NCBI GenBank assembly: GCA_020051815.1
Contig: JAGVQF010000092.1
Location: forward strand, 1-13,278
Length of the DNA: 13,278 nucleotides
Reading direction: 5' to 3'
DNA from: Candidatus Saganbacteria bacterium
GTDB lineage: Bacteria; Margulisbacteria; WOR-1; O2-12-FULL-45-9; XYB2-FULL-48-7
Position 1 is the first letter of the stretch; each line of letters begins with the position of its first letter. The notes beneath the pieces were generated by a model. That model saw nothing but the letters and a program-made list of their open reading frames with translations. It was not told the DNA's origin and did not search any database. Position numbers and translations under genes: made by a program. This document shows, piece by piece, positions 1-5,739 of the stretch.

Positions 1-284
1 ATCTATATGGGGCGCTGGCCCTGATCTTTCTTTTGGGCGTCGGGAATATTTTTATCACTTCGTCGATCCAGACGATTTTACAGCACAAGATCCCGCGCCA
101 GATCAGAGGCAGGGTCTTCGGCGTCCAGAACATGCTGATCAATTCGGCCTTTACCCTGCCGGTGGTCGTCTTTGGGTTGGTGGCCGATCTCTTCGGTATC
201 TTTTTTGCCCTCGCCGTCCTGGGCTGGTGCTTGCTCCTGACCGGCCTGGCCGGGATGTTCTTGCCTAAGTTTAGGACTGTCTAA
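1..284 (+). CDS. MFS transporter, C-terminal fragment
   Basis: This is the last 93 codons of a major facilitator superfamily permease; the gene begins upstream of the window and the frame is open from base 3. Two hydrophobic stretches are visible, roughly LYGALALIFLLGVGNIFI and the final helices from INSAFTLPVVVFGLVADLFG to the stop. Between them lies QHKIPRQIRGRVFGVQNML, which matches the loop typical of EntS/MFS_3-type drug or siderophore exporters (P-x-x-x-RGRVF-x-x-Q). The role would be inner-membrane, proton-driven export, but the substrate cannot be told from this part. It ends with TAA at 282-284. If the opposite-strand gene reads through its TAG, the two 3' ends overlap by 14 bp. The family call is fairly secure and the exporter subtype is inference. 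Confidence 0.82.
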   Translation, partial: LYGALALIFLLGVGNIFITSSIQTILQHKIPRQIRGRVFGVQNMLINSAFTLPVVVFGLVADLFGIFFALAVLGWCLLLTGLAGMFLPKFRTV

Positions 285-384
285 GCGCGGGCACGATATT
301 TTTCAAATGGAATTCGCGCCAGAATTTGTCTGATATTTCCCCTTCAGTTAAAAGAGGGAGGAGGTAGTCGCGGAAAAGGTTTTG
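271..384 (-). other. In-frame coding-like extension beyond the TAG
   Basis: These bases fill most of the gap between the MFS gene and the minus-strand gene. Read on the minus strand in the frame of the gene ending at 385, they give 37 codons with an amphipathic, protein-like composition (QNLFRDYLLPLLTEG, then SDKFWREFHLKN) and a TAA at 271-273. Nothing like a terminator hairpin is visible here. The context of the stop is GGG TAG CAA. TAG could arise from CAG by one C-to-T change. TAG is used as an ordinary stop at 2122, 4203, 5737 and 10360 in this window, so a changed genetic code is unlikely. Confidence 0.5.
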
Positions 385-1230
385 CTACCCGCCTTGCGTT
401 TTTTCTAATTCTCCCACGATCCCGATATAAATTAATTTGAGGTATTCGGGCAGAATGTGGGGGAAAATGAGATAAGAGCGCGTCAGCATTGTCAGGGCAA
501 TTTTAAAATCAGGCTCTGCATCAGGCGGCGCGTCAAAAGTATAACCGCCGCCTTCTGTATTTTTCGCGTAATTTATGCCGGTTTTTTCCTGAAGCAGGGC
601 GCAAAGCCGGGCTAAGGCTGGTTCACGGCCGTTTTTCACCACGAATTCAATGGTCCAAGAACTGCCTGGCTGGCGCGATTTTGTAAAACAATTAAGGAAG
701 TCGTTGTTTGAAGCGATTATTGCTTCTGAAAGCAGGAGTTGGCCTTCGTCATCGGTCCGTTGAAAGAGATAGCGGGCATTGGTTTCGGAGAGGACGATGT
801 GGTCGGGGCCGCTTTCGGGATCGGCGCCGGCGCTGGCGATGATCTCGGAAAGCGCGGCGGCATGGGTCCCGAGGAGGGGCAGTCCCCGGTTTCTGCCCAT
901 ATCGCGCACGAATTCCGCCGGCGTTTTTTTGTCGGGCGACGCTCCATTTAACGCGGCTATTATCGCCGGCCAATCGCCGTTCCTTATTATACCAGGGGAA
1001 GAATTGCTGATCGTTTGCCCGTTGTCCGGGATAAAATATTTTAGGAAATTGATGACTCTTCTCTCAGCGATCTCTTTGCCAATCCCCTTCCGCAGCTTTT
1101 CTCCAATGAGATCGCCTTCTCTGACAAATGCTTTTACGCCCAGAAGTTTTCCAATCGCCGGTTTTCCGTAAATGACAAAAGACATGCCTGACATATAATA
1201 TGTATCGGCGCCTGTTACAAGAAATTTCAT
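385..1230 (-). CDS. Unrecognised protein, possibly broken by an in-frame TAG
   Basis: I do not recognise this 281-residue protein. The reading frame is open up to 1350, but the start was placed at the ATG at 1228-1230 (MKFLVTGADTYYMSG), because the earlier starts would run into the divergent radical SAM gene. No Shine-Dalgarno or good -10 box sits upstream of it. The protein looks soluble: no signal peptide, no long hydrophobic helix, mixed charged and hydrophobic segments, and only a single cysteine (FLNCF). A feature of note is the end: the TAG at 385-387 is followed in the same frame by 37 further codons that read like protein (NLFRDYLLPLLTEGE... to IVPALRQS), ending with TAA at 271-273. 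Either the true protein is about 319 residues and this copy carries a nonsense change, or TAG is sometimes read through. The gene is divergent from, and 30 bp away from, the radical SAM operon, so a link to that pathway is possible but unproven. Confidence 0.6.
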   Translation of the reverse strand: MKFLVTGADTYYMSGMSFVIYGKPAIGKLLGVKAFVREGDLIGEKLRKGIGKEIAERRVINFLKYFIPDNGQTISNSSPGIIRNGDWPAIIAALNGASPDKKTPAEFVRDMGRNRGLPLLGTHAAALSEIIASAGADPESGPDHIVLSETNARYLFQRTDDEGQLLLSEAIIASNNDFLNCFTKSRQPGSSWTIEFVVKNGREPALARLCALLQEKTGINYAKNTEGGGYTFDAPPDAEPDFKIALTMLTRSYLIFPHILPEYLKLIYIGIVGELEKTQGG

Positions 1231-1243
1231 TTTTCGCGGTTCG

Positions 1244-1252
1244 TGATATACT
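1244..1252 (+). promoter_or_regulatory. Extended -10 promoter of radical SAM operon
   Basis: TGATATACT matches the extended -10 consensus TGNTATAAT at eight of nine positions counting N as matched. The hexamer ends at 1252, and only eight bases (TTAACGGG) separate it from the ATG at 1261. Transcription would therefore start at or within about one base of the ATG, giving a leaderless message. No convincing -35 box is present. This spacing is the main reason to prefer the ATG at 1261 over the GTG at 1243, which lies inside the promoter. Confidence 0.6.
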
Positions 1253-1260
1253 TTAACGGG

Positions 1261-2124
1261 ATGAGCCAAAAAGTTTGCAACTACTTTATCACCCTGCGCT
1301 GTAACGACTCTTGCGAGTATTGCTCGATCTGGCGGAACGAAGAATATCAAAAACTCGAAGAAAAGCCCTACGACCTGGCGCTTTTAAAGAAGGCGGGGAT
1401 CAAGCATCTCAATATTATGGGCGGCGAGCCGCTCCTGCGCGAAGACCTCCCCGAGATACTTCGCCGGGCCAAAGCGCTCGGTCTGGAGACGGCGCTGGCG
1501 ACGAATGGGATACTTTATGGGGAAAAGGGAAGGCAGATAGATGGATTGATAGATAGATTGTTTTTTTCGCTTGATTATCCCTTTGCGGCCGAGCATGACC
1601 GCAGCCGCGGCGTCGAATGTTTTACCGAAGCATTGAGCGGCATCAAATTGGCCAAAGAGCGGGGCGAGCGGCCGATCATTAATTTTACCCTGACGCGCGA
1701 CAGCGTCCGCTTTCTGCCGGAGATGGTCGACCTGGCCGAAAAGCTCGGCGTGCGCGTCCATTTGAGCCCGGTCTATGATCATTTCGGCACGCAGGGCTTT
1801 GAGAGCATTACGGTCGACCATATCAGATATTTTGCCCGCCGTCCGAACGTGCTCGTCAACCTGGCGGCGCTCGAGTTTGTCCGGACGGGCGGCAACCGCA
1901 CGCTTTACCCGCGCTGCCGGGCCAGGCAGACGACCATCACGCTCATGCCCGACGGGACGCGGGTTTCACCCTGTCTTTTTAACCCGAACGGCCGGCAGGG
2001 GAATGAGGCGGCCTGTTCGTCTTGCATGCGCTGGCCGTATATGCTACCATCCTTTTCGATCGGGCTGGACAAATATTTCTGGCTCAATCTATATTCGGAA
2101 ATGATCAAAAGGGGGAAAATCTAG
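1261..2124 (+). CDS. Radical SAM enzyme, SPASM-like C-terminus
   Basis: A 287-residue radical SAM protein. The [4Fe-4S]-binding CxxxCxxC motif is at C14, C18 and C21 (RCNDSCEYCSIW), and the SAM-binding GGEP is at residues 54-57. The TIM-barrel core follows to about residue 210. The tail holds four more cysteines, C219, C238, C252 and C255 (PRC, SPCLF, ACSSC), which suggests an auxiliary iron-sulfur site of the SPASM/twitch kind as in MoaA/PqqE/NifB relatives. The substrate is unknown. The next two genes, a GT4 glycosyltransferase and a sugar epimerase, point to modification of a lipid or glycan headgroup. The ATG at 1261 is chosen because the extended -10 box ends 8 nt upstream; a GTG at 1243 would add six residues. 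The gene stops with TAG at 2122-2124, directly abutting the ATG of the next gene in the same frame. A run of six GATN units and T7 lies at 1536-1567. Confidence 0.85.
   Translation: MSQKVCNYFITLRCNDSCEYCSIWRNEEYQKLEEKPYDLALLKKAGIKHLNIMGGEPLLREDLPEILRRAKALGLETALATNGILYGEKGRQIDGLIDRLFFSLDYPFAAEHDRSRGVECFTEALSGIKLAKERGERPIINFTLTRDSVRFLPEMVDLAEKLGVRVHLSPVYDHFGTQGFESITVDHIRYFARRPNVLVNLAALEFVRTGGNRTLYPRCRARQTTITLMPDGTRVSPCLFNPNGRQGNEAACSSCMRWPYMLPSFSIGLDKYFWLNLYSEMIKRGKI
1536..1567 (+). repeat. Six GATN tetramers plus T7 inside radical SAM gene
   Basis: The coding sequence contains GATA GATG GATT GATA GATA GATT, one G, then seven Ts. It encodes the segment QIDGLIDRLFF around residues 92-102. The tetramer unit is not a multiple of three, so slippage would shift the frame. 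The repeat is imperfect, which makes frequent slippage less likely. Confidence 0.6.
2109..2116 (+). promoter_or_regulatory. Shine-Dalgarno for glycosyltransferase gene
   Basis: AAGGGGGA lies eight bases before the ATG at 2125, inside the last codons of the radical SAM gene. It supports separate, translationally coupled initiation of the second gene and contrasts with the absence of such a site at the operon's first gene. Confidence 0.6.
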
Positions 2125-3285
2125 ATGAAGATCGTAATGCTCTCTCCGTATTTCTATCCTCACACCGGCGGCACCGAAAAATATGTCCGCGACCTCGGGG
2201 CCGCCCTGATCCAGCAGGGCCACGAGGTCACTGTCATCTCGAATAATCTGCCGAAAGAAAAGAACGCCCCGGCCCACGAGACATTGCCCGAAGGGATCAA
2301 GGTCATCCGTCTCGACGCGATCGACATGTTCTCGTATCTGCCGGTCAGCACCCAGTTCAATTTAAAAATGCTTGAGGGTTTTGATATTGTCCATGTCCAC
2401 GTGCCGGCCTTTAGTTTCCTGCGCTCGGTCGCCGGGAAAATAAAACAGCCGCTGGTCGTGACCTATCACTGCGACGTGACGATCTCCGAGAAATATTTCG
2501 GCGTGCCGGTCCCCAAGTGGGCCGTGCCGGTCTTTGAAGGGGCCTCCAATGCCTTTGCCAAGTCTCTTTTGCCCAAGGCCGACGTTGTTTATAACACGAC
2601 CGAGACCTATGCCGAAACCTCTCCCGTCATGAAACACGTGCCGCACCGCGCCATCCCGATCGGCATCTTTTATGAGAAGATTGATGAGATCCAGAAAAAG
2701 CTCAATCTGACGCCGGACAAAAAGAACCCCAAGCAGCTGCTCTTTCTGGGGCGCCTCGCCGGCAACAAAGGCTGTGATTACCTGGTCAAGGCGATGCCCA
2801 GGGTGCTCGAAAAATTCCCAGACACAAAACTGATCATCTGCGGCGACGGGGAGGAAAAGGCGCACATACTTGACCTGATCACGCAGTTCGGCATCGGGCC
2901 GGCGATCACATTTCTGGGCACGGCGACTTTTGACAAGCTGGTCGAGCTCTACTACACCTCGATCGCCTATATCTTCCCGTCGATCAATCGCCTCGAGGCC
3001 TTCGGCATCGTCCAGCTCGAGGCGATGGCCAATTACACCGCGGTTGTGGCCTCCGACATCCCGGGACCCAACGCCGTCATGGAGTCCGGCAAGTCCGGAT
3101 TGCTTGTCCCCAAACAGGACCCGGAGGCCCTGGCCAATGCGATAATTTCGATCTTAGCCGATCCAGAAAAAGCCAAAGCTATGGGGCGGCGGGGCAGGGA
3201 GCTGGTCGAGACCAAATATAACTGGAAGACGATCGTCAAACAGGTCGAGGCTATTTATCAGGAAGTTCTTGCCAAGAAAAAGTGA
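2125..3285 (+). CDS. Family 4 glycosyltransferase (GT-B)
   Basis: A 386-residue retaining GT-B glycosyltransferase of family GT4, of the PimB/PimA/mannosyltransferase type. The N-terminal acceptor domain opens with MKIVMLSPYFYPHTGGTEKY, with the glycine-rich GGTEKYV loop at residues 15-21. The donor domain starts near residue 204 with LLFLGRLAGNKGCDYL and carries the EX7E motif, E291 and E299 (RLEAFGIVQLEAMA), followed by VVASDIPG. It transfers a sugar from a nucleotide-sugar donor, probably at the cytoplasmic face of the membrane to a lipid or polysaccharide acceptor; donor and acceptor cannot be told here. It begins immediately after the radical SAM stop codon and its TGA overlaps the GTG start of the epimerase by four bases (3282-3285), so the three genes are surely co-transcribed. 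Confidence 0.9.
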   Translation: MKIVMLSPYFYPHTGGTEKYVRDLGAALIQQGHEVTVISNNLPKEKNAPAHETLPEGIKVIRLDAIDMFSYLPVSTQFNLKMLEGFDIVHVHVPAFSFLRSVAGKIKQPLVVTYHCDVTISEKYFGVPVPKWAVPVFEGASNAFAKSLLPKADVVYNTTETYAETSPVMKHVPHRAIPIGIFYEKIDEIQKKLNLTPDKKNPKQLLFLGRLAGNKGCDYLVKAMPRVLEKFPDTKLIICGDGEEKAHILDLITQFGIGPAITFLGTATFDKLVELYYTSIAYIFPSINRLEAFGIVQLEAMANYTAVVASDIPGPNAVMESGKSGLLVPKQDPEALANAIISILADPEKAKAMGRRGRELVETKYNWKTIVKQVEAIYQEVLAKKK

Positions 3286-4205
3286 AGATACTGGTCACCG
3301 GCGGCGCCGGGTTTATCGCTTCGAACATCGTTGACGCCTATATCGCGGCCGGGCACGAGGTGGCGGTGGCCGATAACCTGACGACCGGCAAAAAAGAGAA
3401 CCTCAATCCCAAAGCCGAGTTTTTCCCCGTTGATATCCGCGACCCTCGTTTGGCCGAAGTGATCAATGAATTCGCCCCCGATATCATCAACCACCATGCC
3501 GCCCAGATCGACGTGCGCAAATCGGTCAGCGACCCGGTCTTTAACGCCGAGGTCAATGAACTGGGGACGCTCAATTTGCTTAACGCCGCCGTCCAGTCAA
3601 AGGTCGGCAAGATCATTTTCGCTTCGACCGGCGGCGCACTCTACGGCGAAGTGGCAGAAAAAAGCGGCGCGGCCGAAGCTCATGCCATGGAGCCGATCTC
3701 TCCCTATGCCATCACCAAGCGCTCTGTCGAGATGTATCTTTACGCCTACTGGAAGTTAAACGGATTAAAGTTCACCGTACTGCGCTATGGCAACGTCTTC
3801 GGCCCGCGGCAGGACCCGCTGGGCGAAGCCGGCGTGATCGCTATCTTTTGCGGCAAGATGCGTCAAGGCGAGGCGCCGACGATCTATGGCGACGGCAAGC
3901 AGCTGCGCGATTATGTATATGTGAGTGATGTCGCGGACGCTAATCTTTTGGCTTTGACGCAAGGTGAGAACGAGTTTTTTAATGTCGGGACAGGAGTCGG
4001 GACTTCCGTCAATGAACTCTTCGCCGTCTTAAAAGAGCTGATGGGGTTTAAAAAGGACGTGGTCTACGCTCCGGCCCGGGCGGGCGAGCTTTTTCGCAGT
4101 GTGCTTAACTGCGGCAAAGCCAAAAAAGGTTTGGGCTGGACGGCGAAGGTCGAGGTTAAAGCAGGGCTCAAAAGAACTTTGGACTGGTACAAAACAGGCG
4201 GTTAG
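3282..4205 (+). CDS. NAD-dependent sugar epimerase (GalE-like SDR)
   Basis: A 307-residue extended short-chain dehydrogenase/reductase that resembles UDP-glucose 4-epimerase and related nucleotide-sugar epimerases. The Rossmann dinucleotide loop is TGGAGFIAS (residues 6-14), with alanine in place of the usual third glycine. D31 (VADNL) probably binds the adenosine ribose. The catalytic residues are S115/T116 (FASTGG) and Y142-x3-K146 (PYAITK). The C-terminal half has the usual RYGNVFGPRQDP and YGDGKQLRDYVYVSDVADA segments that hold the sugar nucleotide. It most likely supplies a nucleotide sugar for the upstream glycosyltransferase. The start is the GTG overlapping the preceding stop (GTGA). 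Its TAG stop overlaps by four bases with the 3' end of the convergent receiver gene. Exact substrate, galactose-type or N-acetyl or uronic acid, is not resolved. Confidence 0.88.
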   Translation: MKILVTGGAGFIASNIVDAYIAAGHEVAVADNLTTGKKENLNPKAEFFPVDIRDPRLAEVINEFAPDIINHHAAQIDVRKSVSDPVFNAEVNELGTLNLLNAAVQSKVGKIIFASTGGALYGEVAEKSGAAEAHAMEPISPYAITKRSVEMYLYAYWKLNGLKFTVLRYGNVFGPRQDPLGEAGVIAIFCGKMRQGEAPTIYGDGKQLRDYVYVSDVADANLLALTQGENEFFNVGTGVGTSVNELFAVLKELMGFKKDVVYAPARAGELFRSVLNCGKAKKGLGWTAKVEVKAGLKRTLDWYKTGG

Positions 4206-4573
4206 CCCATCCCGAACTGCTTCTTTACCATTCCCAGCAGTTTAAAAAGATCGAACGGCTTTGAAACATAGCCGCTGGCCCCTTTGGCCAGGCCGGCCTT
4301 GATGTCTTCGTCGCTCGTCTTGACCGAGATCATGATAACGGGGATGTCCTTGGTCTTGGGATTATTTTTGAGCTGCCCGCAAACTTCGAGCCCGCCCATG
4401 CTTGGCAGCATGATATCGAGGAGAATAAGATCGGGCTGCTCGGCTGCCGCCGTTTTTAGGCCGTCGGCGCCGTCGGCTTCGATCCTGGTTTCAAACCCTT
4501 CGAGCTCAAGTATCTCGGCGATCATTTTGGATGTCGCCGGATAATCTTCAATGATGAGCACCTTCTTGGCCAT
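4202..4573 (-). CDS. Single-domain response regulator (CheY-like)
   Basis: A 123-residue receiver domain with no output domain. The acidic pocket is E9-D10 (LIIEDY), the phospho-acceptor is D53 (LLDIMLP), the switch serine is S83 (VIMISVK) and the conserved lysine is K105 (SKPFD). It should be phosphorylated by a histidine kinase not present in the window and signal by protein contact. The ATG at 4571-4573 lies six bases downstream of an extended -10 box on the minus strand, so the transcript is probably leaderless. It is alone on this strand, between the epimerase and the glycosyltransferase genes, and its 3' end overlaps the epimerase by four bases. Target and kinase are unknown. Confidence 0.9.
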   Translation of the reverse strand: MAKKVLIIEDYPATSKMIAEILELEGFETRIEADGADGLKTAAAEQPDLILLDIMLPSMGGLEVCGQLKNNPKTKDIPVIMISVKTSDEDIKAGLAKGASGYVSKPFDLFKLLGMVKKQFGMG

Positions 4574-4579
4574 GGCCAG

Positions 4580-4588
4580 ATTATATCA
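4580..4588 (-). promoter_or_regulatory. Extended -10 promoter of minus receiver gene
   Basis: On the minus strand this reads TGATATAAT, a perfect extended -10 box. Six bases (CTGGCC) separate the hexamer from the ATG at 4573, so transcription should begin at the start codon. No clear -35 box is seen. It mirrors the box at 4605-4613. Confidence 0.7.
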
Positions 4589-4604
4589 TGTAGCGGCGAT
4601 TTTG

Positions 4605-4613
4605 TGATATAAT
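4605..4613 (+). promoter_or_regulatory. Extended -10 promoter of glycosyltransferase/SLH operon
   Basis: TGATATAAT is a perfect extended -10 box. Seven bases (TTCCGGC) separate it from the GTG at 4621, with no Shine-Dalgarno between them, so a leaderless message starting with GTG is predicted. Together with the box at 4580-4588 it forms a 9-bp perfect inverted repeat with a 16-bp gap in a 47-bp intergenic region. Confidence 0.7.
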
Positions 4614-4620
4614 TTCCGGC

Positions 4621-5739
4621 GTGAAGAAAAAGATCTTGTATTTTTTTTCCGATACCGGCGGCGGCCATCGTTCGGCGGCGGCGGCGATCATGGCCGCGGT
4701 CTCCCACCTCTCAAAAGAAAAATATACGCAGGAGATGATCGATGTTTTTGCCGAGTGCTCCGGTTTTCTCAATGTCTTTGCCCGGCTCTACGGGCCGGTC
4801 ATCAAATATTCGCCGCGCCTCTGGGGCCAGCTCTATTACTGGTTAGACGATGAGAAAAAGCTGGAGCAGCTCGAGCGGATCTCCCGGCCTTTTATCCTGG
4901 CCGAGCTAAAAAAGCTGATCGACCTGCGGCGGCCGGATCTTATCGTCTCGGTCCATCCGATGGTCAACCATCTGACGGTCAAGGCCATCCGGGAGAGCGG
5001 CCGGCGCGTCCCTTTCATTGTGGCGATCACCGATCCGGTCACGCTCCACCGCGCCTGGATCGCGCCCGAAGCCGACCGGGTCGTCGTTGCCACCCCCGAA
5101 GCCAAACAACTGGCGGTCAAGTACGGGATGCCCGAGAAAAAGATCAAGGTCATCGGCATGCCGATCGATCCCAAATTCTTTTTGAAGGACAAAGACAAGC
5201 AATCGGCGCGCAAGCGTTCGCGTCTGGCGCCGGGGCGCTTCACGATCCTGATGATGGGCGGCGGCGAGGGGGCGGGAAAAATGAACGATATCATTAAGGA
5301 GTTCGAAAAGAAAAAATTTGACGGCCAGCTGATTGTCATCACCGGGCGCAACCGCCAGCTTGAGGCCCGGCTCAAAAAACAGGCCGGCCAGTACAGTTTT
5401 CCCATGCGCGTCTTTGGTTTTACCAACCAGGTTCACGAGCTGATGGCCGAGTCTGACCTGATCATTACCAAAGCCGGCCCCGGCACGATCGCCGAGGCGC
5501 TGGCCATGAACCTGCCGATCATCATCACGGCCTGGCTGCCCGGACAGGAAGAAGGCAATGTCGAGTTTGTCGTCAGGGAGAACGTCGGCCGCGTCAGCCG
5601 CGACCCCGAGCGGGTCGTGGAGCTTGTCCAAGAACTACGCTCAACTGATGAGTTCGAGGAGCTGAAAAATAACATCAAGAGAGTCGGCCGCCCGGACGCG
5701 GCTTTGGGTATTGCGCGTGAAATATTTAGTTTTCTTTAG
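4621..5739 (+). CDS. MGDG synthase/UgtP-like glycosyltransferase
   Basis: A 372-residue GT-B glycosyltransferase of family 28. The N-terminal part matches the monogalactosyldiacylglycerol synthase domain: LYFFSDTGGGHRSAA at residues 6-20, then VSVHPMVNH (109-117) and the ITDP motif (136-139). After GMPIDPKFF (179-187) the C-terminal donor-binding domain begins, with LMMGGGEG (210-217), VFGFTNQVHELMAESDL (264-280) and the loop ITKAGPGTIAEALA (282-295). Such enzymes add a hexose to diacylglycerol at the inner face of the membrane, as plant MGDG synthase and Bacillus UgtP do; MurG is a more distant relative. The start is a GTG seven bases after the -10 box. Its last 23 bases overlap the start of the SLH protein gene, which suggests coupled expression. 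A T8 tract (4641-4648) falls at codons 7-10. Galactose versus glucose donor cannot be told. Confidence 0.85.
   Translation: MKKKILYFFSDTGGGHRSAAAAIMAAVSHLSKEKYTQEMIDVFAECSGFLNVFARLYGPVIKYSPRLWGQLYYWLDDEKKLEQLERISRPFILAELKKLIDLRRPDLIVSVHPMVNHLTVKAIRESGRRVPFIVAITDPVTLHRAWIAPEADRVVVATPEAKQLAVKYGMPEKKIKVIGMPIDPKFFLKDKDKQSARKRSRLAPGRFTILMMGGGEGAGKMNDIIKEFEKKKFDGQLIVITGRNRQLEARLKKQAGQYSFPMRVFGFTNQVHELMAESDLIITKAGPGTIAEALAMNLPIIITAWLPGQEEGNVEFVVRENVGRVSRDPERVVELVQELRSTDEFEELKNNIKRVGRPDAALGIAREIFSFL

Noticed and set aside
271..387. Genome-wide reassignment of TAG to an amino acid
   Set aside because: TAG ends the epimerase (4203), the glycosyltransferase (5737) and DAHP synthase (10360) at the expected family lengths, so TAG is a working stop codon here.
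1231..1350. Longer N-terminus for the minus-strand gene (start at 1350)
   Set aside because: It would overlap the radical SAM coding start including its CxxxCxxC segment by antisense, and the added residues look unlike protein continuing from the ATG at 1230.
4906..5631. A 241-codon minus-strand open frame opposite the MGDG-synthase-like gene
   Set aside because: The plus-strand frame has recognisable glycosyltransferase motifs throughout; the antisense frame is low-complexity in Asp/Gly/His/Arg.
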